Source of the DNA: Isoetes taiwanensis
Lineage: Eukaryota; Streptophyta; Lycopodiopsida; Isoetales; Isoetaceae
DNA length: 64,000 nucleotides
NCBI GenBank assembly: GCA_021234155.1
Contig: JAJEKV010000003.1
Location: 12,087,819-12,151,818, forward strand
Direction of reading: 5' to 3'
The position numbers and the translations under genes are program-made. Shown one piece after another: positions 21,210 through 32,924 of the stretch (its first letter is position 1; every line of letters begins with the position of its first letter). Under the pieces are notes generated by a model that searched no databases, was not told where the DNA came from, and worked only from the letters and a program-made list of their open reading frames with translations.

Positions 21210-21982
21210 GCTTAGGCAATTCAACTAATGCTTAAGCAATACAACTACACATGGAGCAATGCAATCATATTTCCATTTTATAGGCTTTAGAACATCGTGA
21301 CAATAACATAACATTGCTAAGGAACTAGTGTGTTACCACTAGACCAAACGCCCAGACTCACTCGGTACTGTTGGGAATCAAATCCCAACAGACGCAATGT
21401 AAGGTGGTTGGGGGCAGGGCCCAACCAAGCAATGTAGTGTGGTGTGTGGTCACATGTCCAGTTGGATGCTGCCTAGGCGTGACGTTAAAACTACTATCTA
21501 TCTATCTTCACATAATTTCACAATACTGTTCACTTATCAGAATGCATACAAAATTGACTTAAAACCTTCAAGCAATACATCGAACTGCAGGTCAAATTCT
21601 ATACATCCATCTTACACTTATTTTTGAGGCCAGATCCGGCCAAGCAGACACCGATCCGGCCTCTAAGGACATCGTGTCCCATGATCCTTGATCATATTTC
21701 CATAGTAACTTGGCTATTTGTCTTATGGTCATTGAACTGAATAACCTATTCCATATTCGGTTCGATGTATATCCACAATATTCGACCTTAGGCTTTAACT
21801 TTAACCATTGACCATGTAACAAAGATATTTCCAATGGTTAATGTCCTGACCATAGATCATTTCCTTAGATCTAGTTCACCTGGTCTTTTAACAGTAACTG
21901 TTTATAATTCTCTGTTAGATAAACTGTACCCAAGGTGAACTTAACGTGAATCAACAAGCATGTGATGATCACTTATTCAACA
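21210..21982 (-). repeat. Copia 5' LTR, remainder, with later insertions
   Basis: Resumes the copia LTR after the gypsy target duplication. It matches 7624..8194 apart from about 195 extra bp (21312..21507), about 20 extra bp near 21560, and a small gap near 21690. Confidence 0.9.
21312..21507. mobile_element. Insertion of about 195 bp in the copia LTR, possibly SINE-derived
   Basis: Absent from the other LTR. On the minus strand it holds TTTGGTCTAGTGGTAAC and GGGATTTGATTCCCAACAG, which resemble tRNA A and B boxes but occur in the wrong order for a single intact SINE. It ends in a short CTAT microsatellite. It is probably a truncated or rearranged SINE. Confidence 0.35.
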
Positions 21983-21987
21983 GAGAT

Positions 21988-22376
21988 TTCAACATTCTTA
22001 GTTCTGATGGTTGTACTTCTAGAATCCCTGTGCTTGGAGATATTTCTAACATGCAGTATGATCAAGATAGCGATATGGAAGATGAGTTTCCTGTTGAGCT
22101 GTGGAACAGTTTTTGAAAGAATCAAGTAATGATAATGATTTGGAGATTAACAAGTTCTGTAACAATGAACATGATGCAAACAAGTCTGAGAATGGCAAAG
22201 TAGTACCATTCGTAAAATTGGATCAGGATCTAGTAAGTGAAATCCAGAATGGCCATATCAGCAAATATGAGGCTAAGTTGCAATGGGCAAGGAGGCGGTT
22301 TGATAGCTGAAGAGTTCATAAGAAAATTCCAATTGATAAAACAATTGAGCAGCCCGAGTTGAAGGAATTTACAGGT
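21988..22376 (+). pseudogene. Crypton-like gene copy A, exon between the copia and the 23-kb insertion
   Basis: Coding sequence resumes immediately after the copia target duplication: SRIPVLGDISNM, then after a frameshift near 22105 VEQFLKESSNDND, VVPFVKLDQDLVSEI, AKLQWARRRFDS, a TGA where copy B has Trp, RVHKKIPIDKTIE and LKEFTG. The exon is cut at 22376 and continues without loss at 45365 (MIEPFMIQVVKLDG). Upstream coding sequence probably lies left of the copia (intron acceptor TTTGCAG near 7583, then GCATGGATTATTCAACC). The nonsense and frameshift changes mark it as a pseudogene. The product would be a site-specific tyrosine recombinase or a derivative of one. Confidence 0.6.
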
Positions 22377-22400
22377 GGGTAAAAGAAAGCTAGGGTGTCT
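22377..22400 (+). repeat. Left terminal inverted repeat of the 23-kb element
   Basis: 24 bp, an exact inverted match to 45337..45360. Preceded by AGGT. Confidence 0.92.
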
Positions 22401-22509
22401 TACATTTGGCCAAATGTAGAGTAAGAGATGTATCACATTTCAAATACATAACCGTTTTTTCAGTATGTACATAATAGCTATATTAAGGAATCTTTTTTTT
22501 TAGAATTAC

Positions 22510-23298
22510 TTGCCACGTCAATTAAAACGCAATCATGAAGCAGATTTCAATTCCTGCCGCTCTAACCACTCCAAGAAACGCCTGAACGTTAGGAGAATTT
22601 CCCACTTTCTGGCTAAAACTTCACCCAGCTCCAGGATTTTTCTCCTTCTTGCCAGAATTCCTCCAGCTAACCCTAAACCACGCAAGAACCATGATGAACA
22701 ACGAAGGAACAGAAATGGCGCAAGAAGATTGCAATATCGGGAATGTGACAAAGAAATGAAGCGTAAGATTGATGAAATTTGTAAATTTATATATGATCAG
22801 GTTCAAGATTTACGTCCTGTGCAAAGGAGAGCTTTAGCAGTGAAAACTATTCGGGATGAAAGGCTGCACTTCTTTTTTGAACCTGCCATTGGAAATCTAG
22901 CGCAAGCAATTGTGAAGGATACTATGCTATAAAATATCCGTGAAGGTCTGCAGGAAGTGAAACAAGCAAATAGCAATGATAAATTAGCAGCTAAACATTC
23001 CCTGTTATCAATGATTGTTGGTGAGAATGGAAAACTCAAGCAAAAAGGAATAGCCTCCAGAATTCTTCAAGTGCAAGCAAGAAACCTCACAAAAACTGCA
23101 ATTAGAAGAAAGCGGATGTCATTATCAGGTGCTAATATGTGGGCACTGGCAGGAAGGCAACCTAGGGCAGACATGCTTCCGGAATCAACCAAACAGTTGG
23201 TAAATGAGTTTTGGTTAACCCACACAAAAACTTCTCCAAAGTACAGGGATGTCAGGAAGAAAAGGACACTTCCAATCCAGTTTTTGGACATGCCCCAG
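22510..23298 (+). pseudogene. Transposase-like gene, exon 1 (N-terminal, HTH-like)
   Basis: The open frame from 22510 reads KRKIDEICKFIYDQVQDL, QRRALAVKTIRDERLHFF, then a TAA at 22930..22932. It continues in the same frame with NIREGLQEVKQAN, a helix-turn-helix-like stretch (GKLKQKGIASRILQVQARN), STKQLVNEFWLTHTKTSPKY and FLDMPQ at the donor CAG/GTCAGT (23298). A better start may be the ATG pair at 22691, one frameshift away. It splices in phase 0 to 28026. The gene starts within about 300 bp of the terminal repeat and reads inward, as expected for the element's own transposase. The same architecture recurs at 50829..51383 in the second element. Confidence 0.6.
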
Positions 23299-23790
23299 GT
23301 CAGTTTTAAGTCTTTTAATCCTCTTTTTTGCAAGCTTGATAGAAGCTAGCTTCTGTGCATCCTGGATAAGTTTAGTAATCCTATTTGCATTCCATGCAAG
23401 GGATGTATCTGATATACATTGAAGTACATCCAACTACAGTAATTATATTTTTACACTTGGAGGTACTGAATGAGCTATGTTTAACATGAAAAGTACTTGG
23501 ATGTACTTCCAATTACATCCAATGTGGCATAAGCAGGCTGTGTTTTTATAGTCTTGATTTTTGTAGTTCCCAAGTACATTATAGTACATTTTAAGCTTTC
23601 CTGATCTCAAGATAGTTTTGAAAAATAGGGTGATACATAAAAGTATTTAAATGTACTTCCTTCCATAAGAAAAGTATTGAATACATACATCTGTAATACA
23701 GTGACACTGTCTGTGACCTGGTTACATATTGAGTTTTTTATGTACATCTGGAACTCTTTGGAGTACATTCTTTGGAGTGCATTCTTTGGA

Positions 23791-24803
23791 GTACATTTCT
23801 TTTTTCAAATATATTGTGCCATTATCTTAACTCGAGGATTCAAGTTCTGCTCCATTTCATCAGTTTGACAAACCTGTGGGAGCATTGTCTCCAGAGAGAG
23901 GATGCACTTTCTCGAGGCAACCACAGATGGATACACCGATGCTTAAAAATGCAAACATAATCATAGAATAGAGGTCTCACATGATTTGTTGAAATCATCA
24001 TGGTGTTTCTTAAAATAATGGTGATGCATACCTCTGTTCCTATTGTTGTCGCGATATACAACTCTCTTGTTTTTGTAAAGGGCTCTGAAGGGGCCAAAAA
24101 AAATTTAATCAACATAAACTATTACATTCAACACTTTTAAATTAAATTCCCCCTTAAACCCCATTTGGTTTGGGTGCATATTCACACGGGGGGTTACTCC
24201 GGGCAACGAGAGCTGTCGGATGGGCATATTTGCCCTTTATTCCAACATCTGGGTCGTATATAGAGATCCTCGTTTGTGGGGTATGCATGTACAAATTTTT
24301 GTATACTATATATTAGGGTTTGCAAAATACTATAAGGATTGAGATAATGTACTTAATGGTGTTAATTTTGTACATGTATTGTAAATTTTTTAAGGCTCTC
24401 GCTGCCCTACGTAACCCCCCGTGTGAATATGCGGGTTTAAGGGGGAATTTAATTTAAAAGTGTTGAATGTAATAGTTTATGTTGATTAAATTTTTTTTGG
24501 CCCCTTCGGAGCCCTTTACAAAAACAAGAGAGTTGTATATCGCGACAACAATAGGAACAGAGGTATGCATCACCATTATTTTAAGAAACACCATGATGAT
24601 TTCAACAAATCATGTGAGACCTCTATTCTATGATTATGTTTGCATTTTTAAGCATCGGTGTATCCATCTGTGGTTGCCTCGAGAAAGTGCATCCTCTCTC
24701 TGGAGACAATGCTCCCACAGGTTTGTCAAACTGATGAAATGGAGCAGAACTTGAATCCTCGAGTTAAGATAATGGCACAATATATTTGAAAAAAGAAATG
24801 TAC
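23791..24803. repeat. Foldback element, 1-kb inverted repeat
   Basis: Positions pair as i with 48594-i. 23840..24115 and 24479..24754 are exact reverse complements and give the same 91-codon open frame on opposite strands. The arms reach 23791 and 24803 and inward to about 24190/24400. The right arm lacks about 14 bp (CATTTGGTTTGGGT) near 24435. The unpaired centre of about 200 bp is related to the centre of 60692..61313 and to 26920..27110. Confidence 0.9.
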
Positions 24804-25691
24804 CTTCAATGGTCACAGAAGTTTAAAACACAAGCCCTGAGCCAATTCCTTAGATGCTTCCTTTAACTCTTAAAATAATCCAAGGGGAAAAAGTGGCTAG
24901 AAAATAAGTGCATTTGTCTATCTATATCAAACTATCATGGCATCCTGCGCCTGAATCTTGAATAGATCAAATGACAATCACATGCTAAATGACAATCACA
25001 TGCTGGATCAAATAACATCCTGCTGGACTGCCACAGCCTTCTTATTACTTCAACATAAAATTCAGACATAAATCATGCCATTAATAAACATATCCGATTA
25101 TGCTGTTGGATCAGAGCTAGTACCGGCTGCAAGCTGGGAGAGGAAAAGCAAACAAAATGCACAAGGAAATCTAAGAACAAAATGTAATATTTGGGTGCTA
25201 AAATGTCTGGCAAATTTGTTATATAGAAGTTCAAAGAGTGGATATTTTCCTTATCATCAGCAAAATTTGATCTCAATCATATCACTGTACAAGTACGAAA
25301 AGAAAATTGTGTGCACAGAAACTTCTACAGTTTATAGAGCAAAAGAACCAACCTGAGAAAAATGGAGGGATGAATGACAGATCAACAAACACAACTTTGA
25401 TAGCCCAGCTAGGCTGTTTCTGGTATAAAATTCCAACCCACTTGTGAACAACGACATTTCCATCATTGGCTTGAGCCTTGAAGATTGGAGCTTGAACATG
25501 TACTTCTTAGCCACTAGTATACAATTCTTTACAAGACTGATCCTTACAAAGACTTAACTCAGAATCAGACAGCGGCCTGTGGAGCTCATGTAGGTCATAA
25601 ATAGCTACAAAAATACCTATGAAAGTCTTTTCTGCCATGGCTTCACACCATAGACACGTTTTTGCCAGTACCCAATTTACTTAATAATCAA

Positions 25692-26030
25692 TATGTAGCA
25701 TAACAACAGGGGGTTTTCTTTGTGTTTTTGTACGGCTTTCACTAAGGTTTTCCTATGATTTTGTGATGTATTCAAATGGATGTACTAATGCGTACATCTA
25801 GAGTGCACCATTTGTGAGCCATTGATTTTAGCCTTTTTTTTCAATGGTCAACAACCAATGGCTCACAACAAAAGCCCTTTTTTTGTGCGTGTGGTGCATA
25901 ATGGTCAACAACCAATGGCTCACAACAAAAGCCCTCTTTTTGTGTGTGTGGTGCATAATGGGCACATGAAGGGCTTGAAGGGCGCATGAAGGGCTTGAAG
26001 GGCGCATGTAGTGCAGTTTCCCCGCCGGCA
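25692..26030 (-). repeat. Dispersed repeat also present at 63240..63430
   Basis: The minus strand ends in ACACAAAGAAAACCCCCTG followed by TTATGCTAC, like the sequence ending at 63455. It contains two direct copies of about 70 bp with GGTCAACAACCAATGGCTCA. Confidence 0.6.
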
Positions 26031-26619
26031 ACACATTTCTTATTATAACTTTTGATCCAGAGCTCTGTTTCAGATGATTTTTATTGCGTTGGAAAGCTCT
26101 CTCCGAGATCTTTTTATTAGTGTATGATATGGATATGTTTGGTTAAGTTATCTATACTAAAACAGCAATTTTTCGGCCGCGTTTGGTAGGCTTTCACATC
26201 CTACCAGCTGATTAATACAGGATTGCGCTATTGGATATTGTTTTATGGCTCATTCCGAATGAAGCTTGCAAAAAATTACCATGCATTTTTAGATTTTGAG
26301 GCAGTTATTAAGCAAATTCCAAGGCTTCTAGATCCTTGTGCTAACAAGCAGAAAAGTTTCCCACTTTGGTTTCTCACCACAAGAATTCATGGAGGCCAAA
26401 GGCTGCTGTTAAATTCCAGTTGAAAAATGTTTGTGTATGGGTGTTGCAAACTTTATGACTTTCAAAATAATGGGATCAATCTGCTCCATCTTTATGGTAA
26501 GTTTTACTTATGTTCTATTTGTTTTATTGTGATGAAATTCAAAAGCTACAGGTGATGAAACCCTCAAATGAAATCTAGTTTTTTTCTGGTTTAAATTCTA
26601 AAATTTTTGTCACACCGGG

Positions 26620-27110
26620 GGGGGGTGGTGACGTCCCTAAGGCCCCGAAGGGGCCAAAAAAATTTTTTTGCAACACAAACCATTAACATCCAACATATAA
26701 AAATTAAATCCTCCAAACACATAACAACCAACACATAATAACCATTGACATTAACAACCAACACATAACTACTATTGATATTAATTAACACAACTATTAA
26801 CAACCAACACATAACTACCATTGACATTAATTAACACAACCATTGGGTCCAACACATTTAAATTAAAATCCCCCTTAAATCTCCTTTGGTTTGGGTGCAT
26901 ATTCAAAGGGGGGTGACGTAGGGCAGCGAGAGCCCTCATAATTGTATTTTGCACGTACGAAATCAACACCATATAGTATTCCGCTTGAAATCTTATAGTA
27001 TTTTGCGAATCTTGTTATACAGTATAGCAAATTTTGTACTTGCATACCCCACAAACGAGGAACTTTACGTACGGTGTAGATTAAGGAATAAGGGGTGAAT
27101 ATGCCTATCC
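26620..27110 (-). repeat. Single-arm derivative of the foldback family
   Basis: Shares GGGGCCAAAAAAA, CCATTGGGTCCAACACATTT, TGGTTTGGGTGCATATTCA and GACGTAGGGCAGCGAGAG with 60740..61260, in reverse order relative to that copy's right half. No second arm is present. Short AACCAACACATAA repeats expand the arm. Confidence 0.7.
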
Positions 27111-28025
27111 AAGATCGTCTTTAAGCTCTAAACCAAGGAAGCTGGTCTTCAACTGCTTGAAAGTGCGAAGAACCCTTGCTGCCAGAGACCTAAACCCAAA
27201 AGTTTCAAGCTCTGAAAGTACCAAAAAGCAAGCTCGCTGCTTGCTAAACAACACATGAAATCAAAATCCCAAAAGCTCATGTTTCCTTCTGGACCCACAG
27301 ATCAGACACCAGCTATCCGGTATCTTGCAGACAGGAACATAGCCAGAGGCGGGCTTCTACTCTGGTGCCAGTTAAACGTCTTGCAATATGTAGCAAAATG
27401 GCCCCAATCCTTTCGGTCCACCTCCTAAACAAAAGAAGGCAACTCTAGCAAACCAAGTCCGGCCCTGCAAATTTGTGGACTTGTGCATGCCGTAATAAAT
27501 TCAACCCTGCAAAATCCCTGGGGTTTATTCTGGAAGCCACCACACAAAAATCATGGAAGCCAATCCTAAACAGAGATCACAGAAGCGTCCTTAAAAAAAA
27601 TTTTAGGGTCGAGAGAAAAGAGAGAAGGTTCAAAACCCTAATACAAAAATGCTCGAGCTTTGCATGCATGAGGGAACGAAATAGGAAAATGAAGGGGGTA
27701 GACCATTACAACATGGATTTTTTTTATAACAAAATACAACGCGCACTCTAGAAGTACTAATTAGTACAGCTCATTCAATACGATCGCCAAATCATATGAA
27801 AACCATGTTAAAAAGTGTATAAAAATACAAAAATAACCCCCTGTTATTTTGCTACATATATACATATCATGTACATAGTATGTACGATGTTGTGGTGTAA
27901 TAGTTGAATGTATATCAAATCATGATCTGAATGCCATAGAACTAATGCAATGTCTGCAACATCTTTGAATTCGTAAGTAGTTCTAATTTATATTTTACTT
28001 ATACATGCCGCTTTTTTCCTTGCAG

Positions 28026-28637
28026 AGTAAATTGTATGAGATGTTCAAAGATGAACATCCTGAAGTGAAGATTAGCATCAGAATATTCGAGCTGCTTAAG
28101 CCTACGTGTGTGAGAAGGTTGAAAGAGAGGAACACATGCTGTTGCGTGACGCATGAACAAGCTGAGCTATACAGAAAAGCTTTTAGCGTCCTGAGGAGCA
28201 AATTTCATGCCAATTGTACATGTTCTTGTGGTGTTTGTGCAGCAGATGACAACAATGGCGTCTGCCAAGCTCCTTCTAAAACATTTCAAAATGTTAGTGC
28301 TATGTGGAGAGCTACGGTCTGTGACAAGGAAGGCGAAGAGTGGCATAGTTTGGACTGTGTCAAGGGAGAGTGCCAGAACTGTGGCACTGAAAATATTCAA
28401 ATCTGTCCTAAGGAGAAAGAGTCGCAGAATGAGAACATTGAATGGCAAGTTTATAAGTACGTGAACGAACCTTCCAAAGCTGGCACTTCAAGGAGGTTGA
28501 AGCTTGTTACTGAAAGCGGGAGTCCGGGTACATTGCTTGACAAGATGTTTCATCACCTTACAAAGTTCACTATTCACAACTTTTCAGCAAGTTGGCAGTT
28601 CAAACAATTCAGGAAAAGAGAGACTTGCAAAGGATAA
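28026..28637 (+). pseudogene. Transposase-like gene, exon 2 (Cys-rich region, C-terminal part missing)
   Basis: Reads SKLYEMFKDEHPEVKISIRI, LLKPTCVRRLKERNTCCCVT, then a cysteine-rich segment (CTCSCGVCAADDN; DCVKGECQNCGTENIQ) and FTIHNFSASWQFKQF. I have seen this order (a K-I-S-x-x-x-F block, then clustered Cys, then an aromatic W-Q-x-x-Q-F block) in unclassified eukaryotic transposon proteins. In those the catalytic acidic residues lie further downstream. That part is absent: coding similarity stops near 28610, where an unrelated transposase fragment begins on the other strand. The gene is therefore truncated. Confidence 0.55.
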
Positions 28638-29919
28638 GCTCTATTGATTTGCTTGGGTATGTAACTATACTGTGGCAAACAAGTCTTCGATTGATCCATC
28701 TTGTCATGTATAATACAAACATAGTTATTGGGTTCCAAACATGATAATGTTCTCCACATCCAATAAGTGGATCTACATGATAGTTGGTCTGTCATGTGAT
28801 CTTTCATTTGCTCCCTTATCTTAGCCCTTTGGCTTGGTTGCTTGGTCTTATCAAGAATCTCTTTCAACTTAGCACACAAGTTGCACTTTGCAAAGTTGTT
28901 CGAAGTGTCTATAGTGACATGCTTGAAGTGCTTGCTCCATGGTCTACTGAAGCTGGGTGGAGATATTGCAGGTACCTGTAGTTCTCGAAGCAAAGCATCT
29001 TCCTCCAATATGCTCTTCTGGGTACAATGGGATGGCAATCTCTTCTCGACAACTATTTTTCCCTGTTGATCTTTCCTACTTTTATGTGGCATATTCTCAG
29101 CATTGAATTCAACATATTTTTCAAAAACCTCCCTAGCAGCCAGGATCCTAGAAGTTGGCCTCAACATGCCATTATTTCCATGTAATGCAATTTTACTCCC
29201 CTTTGCATGACTTGCTTGCCAATTTTGCCAAGATGAAATTGGAATGCCATGAATATGTATCCATGCAACTTTACATATCCATGTCCCTAGCAGTGGGTAT
29301 TTTTTTTCTTTGGAAATTTTTCATCTTGAAGTGCAAGCTCATGAATGGAGTACATGTAAGTCCTCCTCTCATCACAAGTATACTCTTGGAAGGTGGCTCT
29401 TGCTTCCATCAATTCATCAATTTCAAACTTCTGAACACAATTAGCCCAACAACATTCCATTCCCCTTACCTTAGTCAGAGCTTCACGTGAACAATCACTA
29501 CTTGACTTGGACCTCTTGCTAGGATAATGTTTCACCACTGAGTGTGCCCTCTTCTCTGAAAATGTGGTCCTGGCAGCTATTGGAGGTGCATTAAGAAAAT
29601 CAGTGTCATCCACAACCTCTGGCTCCGGTAAAAGGAATTCTCTTATAAACTCAATGCAGGCTATAGGCCATGGCATGATGCATGGAACCTCCAATTGTTT
29701 AATACATGCAGTGCAATCCTGGTGATTTGATCCTTTTTCCTTCCATTTTTCCTCTAAACTTGTTATGGCCACACCCACTTTATCCTCTCCTAACCTTTCA
29801 TCATTGACAGCCTGGATAGGATCAGCTAGTATGATAGTTCCTTCACCTACTAGCTCCTTAACAATGTTTACAATGGGGTAACAATGTGATAAGAACATGT
29901 GGTGACAATGTTGAAACAT
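28574..29919 (-). pseudogene. Second, unrelated transposase-like gene fragment (minus strand)
   Basis: The 29919..29287 frame ends with CCWANCVQKFEIDELMEARA and ALQDEKF. After a one-base shift in an A-run near 29300 it continues with CKVAWIHIHGI, then (29167..28574) CNLCAKLKEILDKTK, HMTDQLSCRSTYW and IIHDKMDQSKTCLP. This series (CC-x3-NC, a V-x-x-AW-x-x-H-x-I block, a C-x2-C block, then D-K-MDQ-x-K) is familiar from a widespread unclassified eukaryotic transposase group. The D in IIHDKMDQ may be catalytic. The fragment stops near 28620 in head-on contact with the other transposase gene. Confidence 0.55.
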
Positions 29920-30089
29920 GTTGGGGGGATAGGCATTACATTTTTACCCTTTTTAGGATCCACACGCTTCACCTATATAAAGTGAAATGTCTTAATATTA
30001 GTTCGAAAAAAGGACAAAGTAATTTTGAGAACCGATTAAAGGGAACTTTAAAAAATACTAAAAAAACCATTAAATAGACAAATATATGT

Positions 30090-30340
30090 TGTAAGTGCAG
30101 CCAAAAATAGGTTGTAAGTATAGCTCAGGTGTAGGTAATTATTGCAAAATTAATGGTAACATAGGGTGTATGCTAGTAATACTAATGAGGTAAGTATAGG
30201 TCGTAAATCTAGATGGGCCAAAGTTGGTTGTAAGTATAGCTGGGGTCTAGGTAATTATACAAAATTAATGAAAACATAGGTTTTAAGTATAGCTGACATG
30301 TGGGTAATTCTATAGAGAATTAATGATAGCCTAGGGCATA
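30090..30340. repeat. Degenerate tandem repeats, unit about 60-70 bp
   Basis: Several imperfect copies of GTAAGTATAGCT..GTGTAGGTAATTAT..AAAATTAATG. Confidence 0.5.
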
Positions 30341-30473
30341 ATTAATTCAATAGAAGTAATGATAGGTAATTCGTATATGATATAAATCTTGTATGATGTG
30401 ATGGAATCATAATTACAACCGCGCCTATAAGAAACCCTCCATTCTTTCAACCGCCAATCCTTTCTTCCTTCTA

Positions 30474-30978
30474 GTGCCAATCCTTTCTTCCTTTCTTCCT
30501 TCTACCATAGTGAGCCATGCTGCCCGGCCTCGTCCCGCTCCATCCCGCCGGACTCGCCTCCGAGAGGCGAAGAGGCAGACAAAAAAATTGATAAAGAAAT
30601 CCATTCCCCCCTCCCGCAGATGCCGCTGTGGCTGCTCTCCGCACCACAGTCCGGATAATTGCAAGGAGTTATTTCTTCAGGGCAAGCTTCGCCCGGGAAA
30701 AGATTATCTGAGCACCAGCACCAGTAGCCCCGAGTCCCCCCATACTCCCCTTGATTCAGATGAGGAGATGGAGAACGAGATTGAGAAAGAAGAAGAAATG
30801 GAGGAAGCAGATGAAGAATGGCGGGAAGAATTAGAAGAAGAAAAAAAAAGCAAAGGATATGGGCGCCCTCTCCTCCTCCGATGATGAAGTTGTTGCAGAA
30901 GCCATCCTTGAGGAGATGGCAGATGAAAGCTCAGAGGAAGAAGAGGAGGAGGAAGAAGAGGAGGAGGTAGAGGGCTGA
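30474..30978 (+). pseudogene. Small basic/acidic protein gene with homopolymer frameshift
   Basis: The frame begins around 30474 without a convincing ATG; an ATG at 30518 is out of frame. The product has a basic part (RRTRLREAKRQTKKLIKKS), a Cys/His patch (RRCRCGCSPHHSPDNC), a Ser/Pro linker and a long acidic tail (EEMENEIEKEEEMEEADEE). An A9 run at 30839..30848 shifts the frame; the shifted frame continues the acidic theme (SSSDDEVVAEAILEEMADES and a Glu run) to a stop at 30978. A TATA-like CCTATAAG lies near 30425. The function is unknown; highly acidic tails suggest a nuclear or histone-binding role, but that is only composition. Confidence 0.4.
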
Positions 30979-31421
30979 TTTTTTTTTTTGTTTTGTTATT
31001 TAGTTTTTGGTTCAGAAGAGCGAGCTGGGCATCTCCAAAAAAGGCCTCAAATGAGGATTATGAATGGAGCTAGGCATCTCCTTAAACTGCCTAGAACTTC
31101 TGTAATTTTGTAACACAGAGCTGGGCAACTCTAAGAAAAGGCCTTATGTAAAAATTTTCAATGGCAATACAAGGATTTACTGACTGCAATATGTTTCTTT
31201 AGTTTCTACTCTAACTTGAAAGCAGAACTGTAATTTCTGCGAGTAAGTCGCTTTGAATTCTGGCAACTCTAATAAAAGGCCTTATGTAAAAATTTTCAAT
31301 GGCAATACAAGGACTAATGACTGCAATATGTTTCCTTAGTGTCAACTCTAACTTGAAAGCATAACTGTAATTTCTTCAGAAGCTGTTTTGAATTCTGGCT
31401 CTTTCATTCTTAATTTTGAGA

Positions 31422-31629
31422 GAGCTGAAGTGAGATCACGCCAGGCGCAAAATATGTTTGTGTGCAAAATGTTTAAATTGTCAAGCAGTCCAATACACGC
31501 CTGGTGTGAATTGCATACAGTAATTAGCTTTATGCAGTTCACGTCAGGCGTGTATTGGACTGCTTGACAATTTAAACATTTTGCACACAAACATATTTCG
31601 CGCCTGGCATGATTTCACTTCAGCTCTCT
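31422..31629. repeat. Inverted repeat of about 95-bp arms
   Basis: Left arm 31422..31516 and right arm 31531..31629 pair with few mismatches over GACTGCTTGACAATTTAAAC and its complement. They include the CACGCC-GGCG motif discussed for introns. The outer flank (GAAGCTGT..; ..ACAGCTTC) adds further pairing. Confidence 0.8.
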
Positions 31630-31901
31630 CGAATTTAAAAATTACAGTACAGCTTCTGAAGAAATTACAGTATTGCTTTAAAGTACAATACAGGATACAC
31701 GCATGGCATTTAAATTACAAGTGAATGGTATTAGCTCATGGCGCGAAATCACTAATTTATTTTTTCAATGAATTCGCGCCTGGCGCGTATTCAACTGAAC
31801 ATATGCATGGCGCGTATTCAACTGAAGTTCCTCCTGTGCCAGCATAGGCTACAAGCATAAGCTTATTCAATGAGTAGTGTCGTGCTATTTAGGGGCTTGA
31901 A

Positions 31902-32080
31902 ATGGAGAATGCTAAGCTGATAATTAGAGTTGCAGACCTCGAAGCCATTTTGGGTAATATCCCAATAGCTGCACCATCTTAGTTGCCAGAATCTTGTATG
32001 CCAGTTTATCTTTTTCAACAAAGATTTGAGACTACTTGTGCGGCATTAGAGACTCTTGAGGAACAACACCGCGGATGAAT
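31902..32080 (+). pseudogene. Short coding-like segment
   Basis: From the ATG at 31902 the frame reads IRVADLEAILGNIPIAA, one TAG, then MPVYLFQQRFETTCAALETL and a stop. It is heptad-like. It could be an exon remnant. The call is weak. Confidence 0.2.
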
Positions 32081-32924
32081 AACACATAGATGAATAACAC
32101 CGCGGATGTAATTAAAACAATGTAAAGAATGCAGGTTTTTTAAAGAATATCCCATCCATGTAAAGAATACAGTGTTTTTTAAATTCCTGAATGCTCTGGT
32201 CTGCAGGCCTTATAGTTTTGCAATATTGAATGAATGGTCTGGCATGCAAGCGTTTTAATTTCATACATATGACAGAATCAGCTTGTGCATTTTAGTATGA
32301 GCACTCAATCTTCCTCTATGTCCTCCAAGAAAATGAAACTCACCTTCTTTAAGCGAATTACTGGCCATGCAACAAAGGTTCCGATGCTTTCACCCACTGT
32401 GTCTCCATCAGGATGCCTTCTGGGTAATGCTTAAATCGTTGAAATGGCAATCGGTTACTAGAATCTTCACATGATCATTTCCAAGAGGAACTCCATGGCG
32501 GTTGCTTCGGGATCGTGATTCTATCTTGCAATTTCCCACCCTCCTCTTCAAATTCGTCGTCAGCATGTAGCATTCTTCTCCAACGCTGTTCAGTGTCGCA
32601 AGATCATGGGATTAATTTGGAGCTTGGGTTCTGGAAGAGTACATGAACTTACATGAAGGCGCTCGACATCGCTCAGGCGCCGGCTTCTTCCCAGTTCTTC
32701 CGAGTTCTTTCGAGTTCTTCCTGTTCTTCCAAGTTCTTTCGAGTTCGAATGACAAGAAAGGCTGGCGGCAAGATTAGGTGGTAGTTTCAAATTATCCGTT
32801 AATTGTACTGCTTTTCTAGCCGCTGAGTGAAATCTAATTATGGGATTTGACAATACGGCGGTCGTAGAGCCATTTACTGCTCGTACGATCGCGTCCCGTC
32901 CATTAGGCCCAATTGTAAGATTGC

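Larger units (their letters stand above)
7602..21987 (-). mobile_element. Ty1/copia LTR retrotransposon, split by a nested gypsy element
   Basis: The left LTR is 7607..8194; the right LTR is 12383..12399 plus 21210..21982. Both are bounded by TG..CA, and the flanking 5-bp duplication GAGAT is at 7602..7606 and 21983..21987. The coding strand is minus: gag (12361..11660), protease/integrase (11700..10477), reverse transcriptase/RNase H (10319..8181). A methionine-initiator-type primer site (TATCAGAGCC) follows the 5' LTR near 12372..12381, and a polypurine tract GAAGGAGGAG precedes the 3' LTR near 8195. The polyprotein has frameshifts and a stop, so the copy is defective. It sits in an exon of the Crypton-like gene. 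Confidence 0.95.
23299..28025 (+). other. Large intron of the transposase-like gene, filled with repeats
   Basis: Donor GTCAGT at 23299; acceptor TTTTCCTTGCAG ending 28025. Holds a foldback element (23791..24803), a dispersed repeat (25692..26030), a half foldback (about 26620..27110) and a junction motif CCCCCTGTTATTTTGCTACA near 27838. No convincing gene was found; open frames are short. Confidence 0.6.

Noticed and set aside
23840-24754. Identical 91-codon open frames on opposite strands
   Set aside because: They are the two arms of the foldback element; no start context, domain or codon pattern supports a gene.
27473-27751. 92-codon plus frame in the large intron
   Set aside because: No recognisable pattern, flanked by repeats, no splice sites linking it to the neighbouring exons.
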